Positions 34,842 to 44,487 of a stretch of DNA of 64,000 nt are shown piece after piece. The translations under genes were made by a program, and so were the position numbers. The notes below the pieces were generated by a model that saw nothing but the letters and a program-made list of their open reading frames with translations, was not told where the DNA came from and searched no databases. How positions within the stretch are numbered: the first letter of the stretch is position 1; each line of letters begins with the position of its first letter. Source of the stretch: Ilumatobacteraceae bacterium (GTDB lineage: Bacteria > Actinomycetota > Acidimicrobiia > Acidimicrobiales > Ilumatobacteraceae); assembly GCA_022843125.1 (NCBI GenBank), contig JALHOG010000013.1, forward strand, positions 24,432 to 88,431. Direction: 5' to 3'.

Positions 34842-37800
34842 TCATCCCAGGTCTGACACCGGACGAACGAGGGCGGTGCGGAGTTCGGCGAGGGCGTCGG
34901 GCCAGGCGTCGAGGGGGATCTCGTCGGCGGGGCCGCTCGTGCGGCAGTGGACGAGCACGCCGCCCACGACCGGCTCGCCGAGGATCCGTTCGAGCGCGAC
35001 GCCGTAGGCCGCGAGTTGGCGGCGGTAGCGAGCGATCCGCTCGGCACGGTGCGCTCCCGCTCTCCAGGCGTCGGTCTTGTAGTCGACGATGAGGAAGCCG
35101 TCGGGCGTGCGAACGAGCAGGTCGACGTACCCCTCGAGCACGCGATCGCCGACGGTGGCGGCGACGAACAGTTCGCGGTGATGCTCGCTCGCCGTGGCGG
35201 CACGCACGATCGGTGCGGCGAGCGCGGAGCGGGCCAGCGCGTCGACCGTCGGTTCCAGGCCGATGATCCCCTCGGCGGCGCACTGGGCGGCCGCGAGTGC
35301 AGCGATGTCGTCGCCGGTCACGAGGTCGCAGAACTGCAAGGTGCCGTGCACGGCGCGCCCCACGGCCGTGCCGTAACGCCCGCGCTGCCACGGCGGCAGC
35401 TCCAGATCGACCGGTTCCTTGCGGAGGCCCTCGTCGTCGGCGGCGCCCGGATCGGTCCACATCGGGAGCTCGCTCGCGAGGTCTTCGGCGAGCCGGGTGG
35501 CGCTGATCGTGAGCCGCCGGCCGGCGTGGTGCAGCGCGCGTGCCCGCTCGGCTGCCCACGCATCCGGGTCGGCCCACTCCAGTGCCTCGGGTGCCGGGCG
35601 CTCGATCGACCACCCGCCCGGGTTCGTGACCAGCGCAGCCGCGCCCGATTCGGGGTCGGCAGCACCGTGTGCCGCCAGCAGCGCCCCGCTCGGGAGCCGA
35701 TTGGTGGCGGCGTCGGGCTTGGGCGGCACACGGTGGAGTGAGACGACCAGATGATCGACGGCGCGCGTGCACGCCACGTAGAGGAGGCGTCGGCGTTCGG
35801 CGTCGCTCATCTGCTCGTCGATGGGCTGGAACTCGTCGTAGAGCTCGTCGCCCTCCTTGCTCGCGATCGTCCAGGAGTTTCGGTGCCACACCACGGTGTC
35901 GGTCGACTTGCCGGGCGGCTGTGTGGTGAGGCCGGTGACCACCGTGATCGGGAACTCGAGCCCCTTCGCGGCGTGGATCGTCATGATCCGCACGGCGTCG
36001 TGGTCGTGCTCGGGCAGGATCGTGTCGGCGGTGCGTGCCTCGGACGCCTGCAGCCGGACCCACGCGAGATAGCGACGCAGGCCGTGGCCGCCTGCGTCGC
36101 ACCACGCACGGGCCTGTTCGACCACGTAGCGGATGCGGCGCCACACGTCGCGAGCGTCGGGACTGTCGAGCGCGGCGTCGAGCAGGCGGCGTTCGTCGAC
36201 GAGCGCGGTGATGAGGTCGGCGGGCGGCCACCATGTCGATCGTTCGGCGAGGGATCGCACGTGGGCGATCGCCTGGGCCACCGGGTGATCGGTGAGGTCG
36301 TCGGGCGGGTCGCGCCAGACGGACCACGATCCACCGCTGCGGCGCCAGTCGTACAGCTCGACGTCGCTGCATCCGTAGAGCGCCGTGCGCAGCGCAGCGA
36401 TGAGCGCGAGCTCGTTGGTCGGGTCGTCGGCTGCGTGCAGCGCCAGCATGACGTGGCGGATGTCGGGCGTGGTGTACACCACGGAGCTGTTCTCCGCCCG
36501 ATACGGGATGTCTCGTTCGGTGAGGGCTGCTTCGAGCGCCGGCAGCGACGTGCGTGCCGGCAGCAGGATCGTGATGTCGCCCGGCCGGCACTCGCGCAGG
36601 TCGTGGGTGTCGTCGTCGACGACCTCCCACCGCTCGTGGAGCGCGGTCGCGACGGCGTCGGCGACGTCGGCAGCCTCCCGGCCGCGTACCTCGTCGGCGA
36701 CCGACTTCTGCTGTGCCAGGTCGTCGTGGGCGTCGACGCCGAGCAGCCGGACCGAGCCGTGGGCGAGGTGGTGCGGGCGGCATGCGTCGAGCGGCAGGTA
36801 CTCGGGTTGAGCATCCGCCTGGAAGGTGATCAGGCGGCCGAACACGTGGTTCACCCAGCCGATCACCGCCTCGGAGGAACGGAAGTTCGCGGTGAGGCGG
36901 GCGCGCTCGGCGCCGATCTGGTCGGCGGCGCGGAGGTACTGGGCGATGTCGGCGCGGCGGAAGCGGTAGATGGACTGCTTCGGGTCGCCGACGATGAAGA
37001 GTCGTCCCGCCAGCGGGCGTAGGGCGCCCCAGTCGGTGGTCTGCTCGGGCGCGTCGGGGGCACTGGCGAGCCGCACTGCGATCTCGAGCTGGATGGGGTC
37101 GGTGTCCTGGAACTCGTCGAGCAGCAGGCGCCGATAGCGCTCGTGGAGGTTGGAGCGGATGTCGGCGTGGGACGCGACGAGGCGGCGGGCGAGGACGAGC
37201 AGGTCGTGGAACTCGACGGTCCCGTCGGCGGCGCGCTGGCGGGCGCCCTCGAGCACCCAGCTGCCGAGGATCGCACCGATCAGCCGGGTGCGGTGGTCGC
37301 GAGCTCGCTCGAGGATCGCGGACGCTTCGTCTCGCACCGCCTCCTCGCGCGTTCGTATGTCGGCCAGCGCGTCGGGACCACCGAAGGTCTTCCAGTTGTT
37401 CCTGTTGCCGATGCGGCCGGGGTTGTTGACCAGCTTGGCGACCGCGTCGACTGCCGGGAGCGCGCCGACGGTGCTGTCGAGGGCGTGCAGGTCGGCGGCG
37501 GCAACGGTGAGCTCCGCCTGGAGTTGTGCCTGCTTGTCGTCGGGTGGGCAGGCGATCTCGAGGACGGCCGCAATGAGACCGAGCAGACGACTGGTCGAGG
37601 GAGCGAACGGCAACGGTGGGGACGTGTCGACCCGGGTGGCGACGAGATCCCAGTTCTGGTGGAAGCCGATCGCGACACGCCGAAAGCCCTTGCGCAACCC
37701 GAATCCGTCGAACTCGAGGAGCTGGATCAGCTCGGCCCCGCCGTCGACGGCGCCGCCTGCCGGCGTGGGGTCGGCGAGGAGTCGTTCGAGCAGATCGGAC

Positions 37801-38231
37801 CAGCGATCGTCGTAGGCGAGGTTGCTCTCCAACTCGTCGAGCACGGTGAAGCCCGGCGGCAGGCCCGCGGCGACGGGGAACTCGTTGAGGATGCGCCGTG
37901 CGAACGCGTGCAGCGTGCCGATCGGCGCGTGGTCGAGCCCGTCGAGTGCGGACTCGTACCGTTGCTGGTCGAACAGGTCGGCGGGCGCGTCGCTGGCGCG
38001 CTGCAGGTCGTCGCGGAGCCGGCGGCGAAGGTCGGCGGCGGCCTTCTCGGTGAACGTGATCGCCGCGATCTGGCCGATCTCGACGTCGGCGCGGACGAGG
38101 CCGAGGATGCGCCCGACGAGGCTGGTGGTCTTGCCGGCACCGGCGCCGGCTTCGACGAACAGGTTGGTGGCGAGGTCGTCGCGGATGCGGTCGCGGTCGG
38201 CGAGGTCGGGGGGCGGGGCGGCGTCACTCAC
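34842..38231 (-). CDS. addA: AddA-type helicase-nuclease (UvrD-like, with C-terminal PD-(D/E)XK nuclease)
   Basis: 1129 residues from GTG 38231, overlapping the AddB-like stop by GTGA. Superfamily 1A helicase motifs in order: GAGAGKT (I), TFTEKAAADLRRR (Ia), TLHAFARRIL, LLLDEFQDTDPIQLEIA (II), VGDPKQSIYRFR (III), LTANFRSS (IV), MTIHAAKGLEFPITV (V) and YVACTRAVDHL (VI). The C-terminal nuclease has GYVDLLVRTPDGFLIVDYKTD with the catalytic D-x(n)-DYK. With its partner it should process DNA double-strand ends for RecA loading, the RecBCD role. AdnA of mycobacteria is the alternative, but the partner here lacks a helicase Walker A, favouring AddAB/RexAB type. Confidence 0.88.
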   Translation of the reverse strand: MSDAAPPPDLADRDRIRDDLATNLFVEAGAGAGKTTSLVGRILGLVRADVEIGQIAAITFTEKAAADLRRRLRDDLQRASDAPADLFDQQRYESALDGLDHAPIGTLHAFARRILNEFPVAAGLPPGFTVLDELESNLAYDDRWSDLLERLLADPTPAGGAVDGGAELIQLLEFDGFGLRKGFRRVAIGFHQNWDLVATRVDTSPPLPFAPSTSRLLGLIAAVLEIACPPDDKQAQLQAELTVAAADLHALDSTVGALPAVDAVAKLVNNPGRIGNRNNWKTFGGPDALADIRTREEAVRDEASAILERARDHRTRLIGAILGSWVLEGARQRAADGTVEFHDLLVLARRLVASHADIRSNLHERYRRLLLDEFQDTDPIQLEIAVRLASAPDAPEQTTDWGALRPLAGRLFIVGDPKQSIYRFRRADIAQYLRAADQIGAERARLTANFRSSEAVIGWVNHVFGRLITFQADAQPEYLPLDACRPHHLAHGSVRLLGVDAHDDLAQQKSVADEVRGREAADVADAVATALHERWEVVDDDTHDLRECRPGDITILLPARTSLPALEAALTERDIPYRAENSSVVYTTPDIRHVMLALHAADDPTNELALIAALRTALYGCSDVELYDWRRSGGSWSVWRDPPDDLTDHPVAQAIAHVRSLAERSTWWPPADLITALVDERRLLDAALDSPDARDVWRRIRYVVEQARAWCDAGGHGLRRYLAWVRLQASEARTADTILPEHDHDAVRIMTIHAAKGLEFPITVVTGLTTQPPGKSTDTVVWHRNSWTIASKEGDELYDEFQPIDEQMSDAERRRLLYVACTRAVDHLVVSLHRVPPKPDAATNRLPSGALLAAHGAADPESGAAALVTNPGGWSIERPAPEALEWADPDAWAAERARALHHAGRRLTISATRLAEDLASELPMWTDPGAADDEGLRKEPVDLELPPWQRGRYGTAVGRAVHGTLQFCDLVTGDDIAALAAAQCAAEGIIGLEPTVDALARSALAAPIVRAATASEHHRELFVAATVGDRVLEGYVDLLVRTPDGFLIVDYKTDAWRAGAHRAERIARYRRQLAAYGVALERILGEPVVGGVLVHCRTSGPADEIPLDAWPDALAELRTALVRPVSDLG

Positions 38232-41200
38232 GATACGCCCGCTTCCGCCTCGGCCGGATCGGCGAACCATCGGGAGAGGCGCGGGTCGAGCCGCTTGCGA
38301 TCCCACTCGGCCCAACGCTCCTCGGTACCGAGTCCGTCGGGTTGGCAGTAGTGGCAGTCGACGTAGTGCTGATAGCCGGGCTTGGCGGGGATGTTGGGGA
38401 ACCAGCCCGCCTCGATGCCGGCGACGACGTGGTCGAGGTCGGCCCCGATGCGCGACCACACGGCGTCGTCGAACTCGTACCCGATGCGCTGAAACCTGCC
38501 GGCCCGGAAGAACGCGTACTCGGCGCGCACGGCGGTGGTGGGGTCGCCGGTGACGGATAGTGCCGCTGCCGCGTACGCGGGGAGCTGGAAGCGGAGCCGC
38601 TCGGCCGTCGGGGACTCTCGACTGATCCCGCGGAACGAGTCGGACTTGCCGGTCTTGTGATCGGTGACGACGATGCCGGCGGCGGTCCGGTCGATCCGGT
38701 CGACGGCGCCGCGGACGGCGAGGCGTCGGCCGCCCGGGAGTGCCAGGGTGACGGCGCCGTCATCGCCGAAACGCTGCTCGGACGCGATCACCTGTGCCCG
38801 GCGGGCGACCACGTAGCCGCTGTCGGAACGTGCCCAGTCGCCGAGCTCGAGCGCGAGGTGCTGACGGTGGATCGCCCAGGTGGCGGGCCGCCCCGTGCGG
38901 CCGGCGCGCTCCCAGCGTTCGCACGTCTCGACGAACAGCACACTCAGACGGACGAGGTGCGCCGCCTCCCACCCGTCCGGTCCGGGCTGTGGCAGCTCGC
39001 CCGCGATGACCTCGCGCTGGAACTGGTCGAGCACTTCGTGCAGCACCGACCCCCGGTCGGCGTGGGTGATGGTGATCTCGTCGCCCGGCTCCTCGACCGC
39101 GCGGACCCCCAGCAGATACTGGATGAAGTAGGCGTGGGGGCAGACGGTCCAGGTCTGCAGCTGGGTCGGGGACACCGGCATGTCGAGCCTCGGGACACCG
39201 GCCGCGCTCAGGTCACCGTCGAATGCCGTGAGGGCCTCGGAGCGGCGGGCGGAACGCAGTTCGAGTGCACGGTGCAGGATGACGTCGCCGGTGACGGCGC
39301 GGATCGCGGCCGGCCCGGCGGTGGCCACCAGCGCCGAGCGGGTGCGGAGGCGGTGTTCAGTGACATGGGACGGGAACGGCACCTGGAGCAGCGCTGCGGC
39401 GTGGCTGGCGACGACGGTGGTCGGGACCGGCGGGGCGTCGGGTGCGGCGTGGGACGCGAGCGCGGCGAGCCAACGCGACGGCTGGCGCACGGTCGAGGCG
39501 CGCAGGTCGCCCCGTGGACTCGTGATCACGACTCGAGCCGCGCTGTCGAGCACACCGAGGAACTGGCGGTGGGCGCGGGCGGCGCCCGCATCGGAGGTGG
39601 GGAGCCCGGCGATGCGACGGTCGGCGTCGCCGAGCAGCGGGTCGATCGACGGGGCAGCCGGCAAGATTCCGTCGGCGGCGCCGAGCACGATGACGAGTTC
39701 GGCGTCGAGACCGGCGGCTCCGGTCAGTGAGCCGATCGTCACGCCGGTGCCGATCCTCCCGAGCCGCCCCGGTGCCACGTCGAACTCGGCCGCGAACACC
39801 GAGCGGAACTCGCTGCGGTTGGGCGGACCGCCGACGGCATCGAGGTGGCGGAGCCGGTCGAGGACGCGCACGGTGTGCTCGTACGCCTGGTACTCGGCTT
39901 CGAACGCGGCGTGCCCCGAGCGGTGCAGCACGTCGAGCCCGAGCCGGGTGTCGATCTGGGTCACGGCCCAGTCGGCCCACTCGGCCCACGTGCGGGCGGC
40001 GCCGTGCCGGCCGAGATCGTCGCGGAGTTCGATGACGAAGGCGAGCAGCGACTCGGCGGCGTCGGCGGTGTGGCTGACGACGGGGGCTGAGGGCTCTGGG
40101 CTCTCGTCGTCGTCGCCCACGTGGCGTTCCTCGGCCCGTCGCCGCTGCCACGCGGCGTACGAGCGCAGTCGTGGCACCCAGTGGTCGTCGCCGACGATCC
40201 CGGCATCGCGACTGACACGCTCCCACATGGCCGTGGGGACGGGGTCGCCGGCGCGGTTGCGGACCGGCAGGTCTGCCAGCAGGTCGAACAGGTCGCGGCG
40301 GCGGAGCCCGCGACGGTCGACGTCGAGCAGGTCGAGCAGGAAACGCGGCACCGCCCGCTCGCTCACGTTGGTGCCGGGGCGCCCGTTCCAGGGGATGCCG
40401 GCGACACCGAGGTGATGCTCGACGAGACGGGCATACGGGCGGTCGGTGGGCCAGACGACGGCGATACGTCCGAGTGCGGTGCCCGTGCGGGCGGCGTCGG
40501 CGAGGACACGTAGGGCGTGGCGGACCTCCTCGTCGGCGTCGGTGACCGAGACCACCTCGGTCTCCGCTCGTAGGACGACGGGCGTGGCTGCGGGCGCGAC
40601 GCCGACGAGGGCGGTGGCGGCGGTCATCAGGTCGCGGTCGGCCTGGCGCTCGCCGGTGAGACCGAGGAGCACCGTGACGTCGCCCTGCTCACCGAGCGCT
40701 CGCAGCAGCTGCAGATCGAGCTGGCCCAGCGACTGGGGGAGGAACACGGCGATGCGGGCGAGGTCGGCGGGCAGGCCGCTCGTGAGCACGACGTCGATCG
40801 CCCGCTGGAGCAGGTCGCCCTCGTCGTACCACCGCTCGGCGAGGCGATCGGCGACGAGACGCGACACGTGGGCGGCGTCGCGTCCGCGGCGCGAGGCCTG
40901 CTGTAGTCGTGCGGTGGCCGCAGGGCCGGCCATCCGCAGCTCGCGGTGCAGGTCGCGCAGGGCGACGACGGTCGAGGGATGATGGGCGACCTCGTCGAAC
41001 GCGGTGCGATGGTTCGACAGGACGGCCCGCACGGCGAGGTCGACGACGGCGGTCGACACCGGCAGGCGTTGCTCGGCTCGCAGCGCGGGCCCGGCCAGCC
41101 GCTCGGCGAGGCGGTAGAGGGTGACGAAGTCGACGGCGGCGATGCCGACATCTCGCCCGAGGCGGCGCCGGCACATCACGCCGGCTGCGTTGGTGGGGAC

Positions 41201-41308
41201 GAGCACGGTCACCGGGCGGAGCGGGTCACCACGTTTTGCAGACCCGACCGCAGCGGCCAACGCGGCGTGCGCGATGCCGGCGGTGACCGGTGTGACGGTG
41301 AGGCTCAC
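38228..41308 (-). CDS. addB: AddB/RexB-type subunit with Fe-S-type nuclease domain
   Basis: 1026 residues from GTG 41308 (VSLTVTPVTAGIAHAAL). The N-terminal half is an inactivated helicase-like fold: no Walker A Lys (PVTVLVPTNAAGVMCRR). The C-terminal third is a PD-(D/E)XK nuclease with RGSVLHEVLDQF, GAVDRIDRTAAGIVVTDHKTGK and QLPAYAAA. An Fe-S 'staple' is suggested by Cys in WTVCPHAYF before the nuclease and C-x2-C in YVDCHYCQPD after it. The expected fourth Cys six residues later is absent (GLGTEERW). It probably recognises the recombination hotspot and cuts one strand. A TACCGT hexamer 7 nt upstream fixes the start. Confidence 0.85.
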   Translation of the reverse strand: MSLTVTPVTAGIAHAALAAAVGSAKRGDPLRPVTVLVPTNAAGVMCRRRLGRDVGIAAVDFVTLYRLAERLAGPALRAEQRLPVSTAVVDLAVRAVLSNHRTAFDEVAHHPSTVVALRDLHRELRMAGPAATARLQQASRRGRDAAHVSRLVADRLAERWYDEGDLLQRAIDVVLTSGLPADLARIAVFLPQSLGQLDLQLLRALGEQGDVTVLLGLTGERQADRDLMTAATALVGVAPAATPVVLRAETEVVSVTDADEEVRHALRVLADAARTGTALGRIAVVWPTDRPYARLVEHHLGVAGIPWNGRPGTNVSERAVPRFLLDLLDVDRRGLRRRDLFDLLADLPVRNRAGDPVPTAMWERVSRDAGIVGDDHWVPRLRSYAAWQRRRAEERHVGDDDESPEPSAPVVSHTADAAESLLAFVIELRDDLGRHGAARTWAEWADWAVTQIDTRLGLDVLHRSGHAAFEAEYQAYEHTVRVLDRLRHLDAVGGPPNRSEFRSVFAAEFDVAPGRLGRIGTGVTIGSLTGAAGLDAELVIVLGAADGILPAAPSIDPLLGDADRRIAGLPTSDAGAARAHRQFLGVLDSAARVVITSPRGDLRASTVRQPSRWLAALASHAAPDAPPVPTTVVASHAAALLQVPFPSHVTEHRLRTRSALVATAGPAAIRAVTGDVILHRALELRSARRSEALTAFDGDLSAAGVPRLDMPVSPTQLQTWTVCPHAYFIQYLLGVRAVEEPGDEITITHADRGSVLHEVLDQFQREVIAGELPQPGPDGWEAAHLVRLSVLFVETCERWERAGRTGRPATWAIHRQHLALELGDWARSDSGYVVARRAQVIASEQRFGDDGAVTLALPGGRRLAVRGAVDRIDRTAAGIVVTDHKTGKSDSFRGISRESPTAERLRFQLPAYAAAALSVTGDPTTAVRAEYAFFRAGRFQRIGYEFDDAVWSRIGADLDHVVAGIEAGWFPNIPAKPGYQHYVDCHYCQPDGLGTEERWAEWDRKRLDPRLSRWFADPAEAEAGVS

Positions 41309-41315
41309 CCGGTCG

Positions 41316-41321
41316 ACGGTA
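41316..41321 (-). promoter_or_regulatory. -10 element of the addBA operon (leaderless)
   Basis: TACCGT on the minus strand, 7 nt before GTG 41308. Confidence 0.55.
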
Positions 41322-41350
41322 GTGGAGGGGTGTGACGGCGCGGTCGAGCG

Positions 41351-42037
41351 TCAGCGGTTGCGGGCTGCCTCGGCCCGGGCTCGCAGGTCGGAGACCGCAT
41401 GCTCGAGGCCGTCGGGATCCTTGTACAGGGCGCTGCCAGCGATCAGGACGTTGGCGCCTGCAGCGACCGCACCGGCGATCGTCGACGGGCCGATCCCGCC
41501 GTCGACCTCGAGATCGACCGCGTCGGTCAGCCCACGGTCGTCGATCATCCGGCGCACTTCGGCGATCTTGCGTTCCATTGACGCGATGTACGTCTGACCA
41601 CCGAAGCCTGGGTTGACGGTCATGACGAGCACCATGTCGACGAGGTCCAGGACGTGCTCGACGGCGCTCGCAGGGGTCGCCGGGTTGAGCGCGACAGCGG
41701 CGGTGGCACCGAGCGACGTGATGTTGCCGAGCGTGCGGTGGAGGTGCGGGCATGCCTCGACGTGCACGATGAGGCGGGAGCAGCCGGCGGCGATGAACTC
41801 GGCGGCGAGCACGTCGGGCGTGTGCACCATCAGATGGGCTTCGAAGGGCACGCTGCAGTGGGCACGGGCGGCTCTGATGACGTCGGGCCCGAAGGTGAGG
41901 TTGGGGACGAACTGGCCGTCCATCACGTCCCACTGGATGTGGTCGACGCCTGCTGCTTCGAGGGCAGCGACCTCGTCGCCGAGGCGGGCGAAGTCGGCGG
42001 GGAGGACCGATGGGACGATCTGGATGGGGCGGGTCAC
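41351..42037 (-). CDS. rpe: ribulose-phosphate 3-epimerase
   Basis: 228 residues from GTG 42037 (VTRPIQIVPSVLPADFARLG). TIM barrel with HIQWDVMDGQFVPNLTFGP (metal His/Asp), FEAHLMVHTPD, the catalytic second Asp in DLEVDGGIGPST and the phosphate loop MTVNPGFGGQ. It interconverts ribulose-5-phosphate and xylulose-5-phosphate in the pentose phosphate pathway. The start is chosen 8 nt after a TATCGT hexamer; a longer frame from 42091 is less likely. Confidence 0.96.
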   Translation of the reverse strand: MTRPIQIVPSVLPADFARLGDEVAALEAAGVDHIQWDVMDGQFVPNLTFGPDVIRAARAHCSVPFEAHLMVHTPDVLAAEFIAAGCSRLIVHVEACPHLHRTLGNITSLGATAAVALNPATPASAVEHVLDLVDMVLVMTVNPGFGGQTYIASMERKIAEVRRMIDDRGLTDAVDLEVDGGIGPSTIAGAVAAGANVLIAGSALYKDPDGLEHAVSDLRARAEAARNR

Positions 42038-42045
42038 GGCGCCCG

Positions 42046-42051
42046 ACGATA
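42046..42051 (-). promoter_or_regulatory. -10 element of rpe (leaderless), decides the start
   Basis: TATCGT on the minus strand, 8 nt before GTG 42037. Confidence 0.55.
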
Positions 42052-42087
42052 GGGGATCGGTCGGTGGTCGGGCGCGGTCATGTGCGG

Positions 42088-42312
42088 TCATGTGCGGTCG
42101 GCGGCGGCCTCGTCACCCCATGTGGCCCATCGCTCGTCGTCATCGTCCCACGCCTCGTTGCGCGCCTCGTTCGCCGCCCTCCAGCTCTCCGCACGTCCCT
42201 TCGTCGGGTACGGGCCGAGGATGTGGTCTCCCGGACCACGCTCGCTCGCTCGCACCGCGACTCCCTTGTGGAGGTCGAAGTACCACTCCTCGGTGACGGG
42301 ATCGGAAGCCAT
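42088..42312 (-). CDS. small SPOR-like protein
   Basis: 74 residues from ATG 42312 (MASDPVTEEWYFDLHKGVAV). The body WYFDLHKGVAV...LGPYPTKGRAESWRAANEARNEAWDDDDERW resembles the short actinobacterial proteins with '(W/Y)YxxLxxxxVE...GPYxTxxEA...ERNxxWD', which are SPOR-like in outline. The acidic DDDDE end is typical of these. No signal peptide or TM. Function unknown. The longer frame upstream overlaps the divergent methyltransferase gene and is rejected. Confidence 0.7.
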   Translation of the reverse strand: MASDPVTEEWYFDLHKGVAVRASERGPGDHILGPYPTKGRAESWRAANEARNEAWDDDDERWATWGDEAAADRT

Positions 42313-42385
42313 GATCGCAAGGTTCCCACATTGCCGTCGCCGTGAACCTGCCGTGAACCATGCCGTGAACCAGGGCGACGTTCCG

Positions 42386-42391
42386 TAGAGT
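42386..42391 (+). promoter_or_regulatory. -10 element of the RNA methyltransferase gene (leaderless)
   Basis: TAGAGT, 6 nt before ATG 42398. Confidence 0.55.
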
Positions 42392-42397
42392 CGCAGG

Positions 42398-43576
42398 ATG
42401 CTCCGTGTCCGGCCACATCGATTCGTCGCCGGTGGCGAGACCCTTGCCCGTGATGAGGATGGGCGGATCGTGTTCGTGCGCGGCGGGTTGCCGGGGGAAG
42501 ACGTCACGGTCGAGGTGATCGAGGAGAAGAACGACTGGCGGCGCGGTGTGGTCACCGAGGTGCACAGTCCCTCGGCCGACCGGGTGGTGCCGCCGTGCGT
42601 GCACCGATTGGAGGGGTGCGGTGGGTGTGATTGGCAGCACATCGAGCTCGGCGCGCAGCTCGACGCGAAGGTCGCGATCGTCAGCGATGCACTCGCCCGG
42701 ACGGCGAAGCTGAGCGATGCGGTGGTCCGGCCCGCGGGGGCGGTGCCGCCGTGGGGGTACCGCACGACGATCCGAGTGGTCGGCGACGCCGATGGGCGCG
42801 CGGCGTACCGGGCTGAGCGGTCGAACGACACGGTTTCCGCGCTGGGCTGTCCGGTGGCACATCCGGCGCTGGTGGAACTGCTCGACGACATCCGGATCAG
42901 CGCCGGGCTCGAGGTGGCGCTCCGGGTGTCGGTCGCAACCGGCGAGATGTCGGCCCATTGGGACCGTGACGCCGGTGAGGTGACGGGGTTGCCCGAAGCC
43001 GTGGCGGTGGGTCGGGGGGCAGCCGTGCACGAGGTCGTCGCAGGGCATCGGTTCCGGGTGTCGGCTCAGTCGTTCTTCCAGAGCGGACCTGCCGCGGCGG
43101 AGTTGGTGGTCGCGACGGTGCGGCGTCTGGCACCGGAGCTCGACCGGGCTCGGCGGGTGCTCGACGCCTACGCAGGCGTGGGTCTGTTCGCGCTGGCCGC
43201 CGTGTCGCCCCGATCGCACGTCGTGCTGGTCGAGTACTCGAAGTCGTCGGTGGGGGACAGTCGGGTGAACCTGGCCGAGCGGAACGCGACGATGGTGCCG
43301 CGCGAGGTCGCCCATTGGAAGCCGCTGGAGCGGCAACGTTTCGACGTGGTGATCGCCGATCCGGCCCGGACCGGCCTCGGCAAGCCCGGTACCCGTGCGC
43401 TCGTCGCTGCGCGGGCTCCGGTGCTCGTGCTGGTGAGCTGCGATCCGGCGTCGTTGGCGCGCGATGTGACGCTGCTGTCGGCTGCGGGCTATCGGCACGA
43501 TGGCACCGAGGTGCTCGATCTGTTCCCGCACACCCATCACGTCGAGACGGTGACTCGATTCGTGCTGGCAGACTGA
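42398..43576 (+). CDS. TrmA/RlmD-family RNA (uracil-C5) methyltransferase
   Basis: 392 residues. The N-terminal TRAM-type OB domain (about 1-65) is followed by a four-Cys Fe-S cluster site: Cys in PPCVHR, C-x2-C in EGCGGCDWQH and Cys in ALGCPVAHP. The Rossmann methyltransferase domain has VLDAYAGVGLFALAA (SAM motif I), VIADPARTGLG and the catalytic nucleophile in VLVSCDPASLARD. It should place a 5-methyl group on a uridine of tRNA or 23S rRNA; which one cannot be told. psuG starts 6 nt downstream, pairing two uridine-modification-related enzymes. Confidence 0.9.
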   Translation: MLRVRPHRFVAGGETLARDEDGRIVFVRGGLPGEDVTVEVIEEKNDWRRGVVTEVHSPSADRVVPPCVHRLEGCGGCDWQHIELGAQLDAKVAIVSDALARTAKLSDAVVRPAGAVPPWGYRTTIRVVGDADGRAAYRAERSNDTVSALGCPVAHPALVELLDDIRISAGLEVALRVSVATGEMSAHWDRDAGEVTGLPEAVAVGRGAAVHEVVAGHRFRVSAQSFFQSGPAAAELVVATVRRLAPELDRARRVLDAYAGVGLFALAAVSPRSHVVLVEYSKSSVGDSRVNLAERNATMVPREVAHWKPLERQRFDVVIADPARTGLGKPGTRALVAARAPVLVLVSCDPASLARDVTLLSAAGYRHDGTEVLDLFPHTHHVETVTRFVLAD

Positions 43577-43581
43577 CCGGC

Positions 43582-44481
43582 GTGATCCAGCCTGTTCTTT
43601 CCGACGATGTGGCGCGAGCGGTTGCCGACGGTCGGCCAGTGGTCGCGCTCGAGTCGACGATCTTCTCCAATCTCGGGTTGCCGTCCCCGGCGAACGCCGA
43701 GGCGCTCGACCGATGCCTGAACGCGGTGCGCGACGGTGGCGCGATCCCTGCAGTGACCGCCGTGCTCGATGGGGTGCCACGGGTCGGGCTGTACGCCGAT
43801 GAGCACCCGAGGATCCTGGGGAAGGCTCGCAAGGCTGCTGAGCGCGACCTGGCGGTTGCGGTCGCTCAGCGGTGGGACTTCGGAGCGACGACCGTGTCGG
43901 CGTCGGTGGCATTGGCCGCTGCGGCCGGCGTGAGCGTGTTTGCCACGGGCGGTATCGGTGGTGTGCACCGTGGGGCCGAGCTCACCGGGGACATCAGTGC
44001 CGATCTGGACGCGTTGGCCCATCATCCTGTGGTCACCGTGAGCGCCGGGGCGAAAGCGTTCCTCGATCTGGCCAGGACGTTGGAGTACCTCGAGACGTAC
44101 GGCGTTCCGGTGCTGGGTTGGCGTCACGACCAGTTCCCGGCGTTCTACACGCGCTCGTCGGGGTTACCGGTGCCGCATCGGGTGGAGGGCGGCGCAGAGG
44201 TGGCGGCGATCCTGACGCATCGTCCGCGGGAGCGGACTGGTGTGCTCGTCGTCGTTCCGATCCCCGAGTCGGCCGAGCTCGACGCTGATGCGTTGGACGA
44301 CGTGTTGGCGGGGGCGCTCGCCGATTGTGATGCGGCCGGGATCGTCGGTGCGGCGGTCACGCCGTTCGTGCTCGGGCGGATCGGGGCGGCGACGGCGGGC
44401 CGGAGCGTGCCGGCGAACCTTGCCTTGGCCGAGAACAATGCCGCGGTCGCTGCCGAGATAGCGGTCGCCATCGCCTCGTGA
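43582..44481 (+). CDS. psuG: pseudouridine-5'-phosphate glycosidase
   Basis: 299 residues from GTG 43582 (VIQPVLSDDVARAVADGRPVV). Family signatures are VALESTIFSNLGLPSPANAE, the GGIGGVHRGAE loop, TVSAGAKAFLDL with the active-site Lys, and PANLALAENNAAVAAEIA at the end. It splits pseudouridine 5'-phosphate to uracil and ribose 5-phosphate. The usual kinase partner PsuK is not adjacent here. Coupled in position to the RNA methyltransferase. Confidence 0.93.
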   Translation: MIQPVLSDDVARAVADGRPVVALESTIFSNLGLPSPANAEALDRCLNAVRDGGAIPAVTAVLDGVPRVGLYADEHPRILGKARKAAERDLAVAVAQRWDFGATTVSASVALAAAAGVSVFATGGIGGVHRGAELTGDISADLDALAHHPVVTVSAGAKAFLDLARTLEYLETYGVPVLGWRHDQFPAFYTRSSGLPVPHRVEGGAEVAAILTHRPRERTGVLVVVPIPESAELDADALDDVLAGALADCDAAGIVGAAVTPFVLGRIGAATAGRSVPANLALAENNAAVAAEIAVAIAS

Positions 44482-44487
44482 TCGGGC

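Noticed and set aside
34842..41308. AdnAB (mycobacterial two-motor helicase-nuclease)
   Set aside because: Only one subunit has an intact Walker A; the other begins with a degenerate helicase fold and carries Fe-S-type cysteines, as in AddAB/RexAB.
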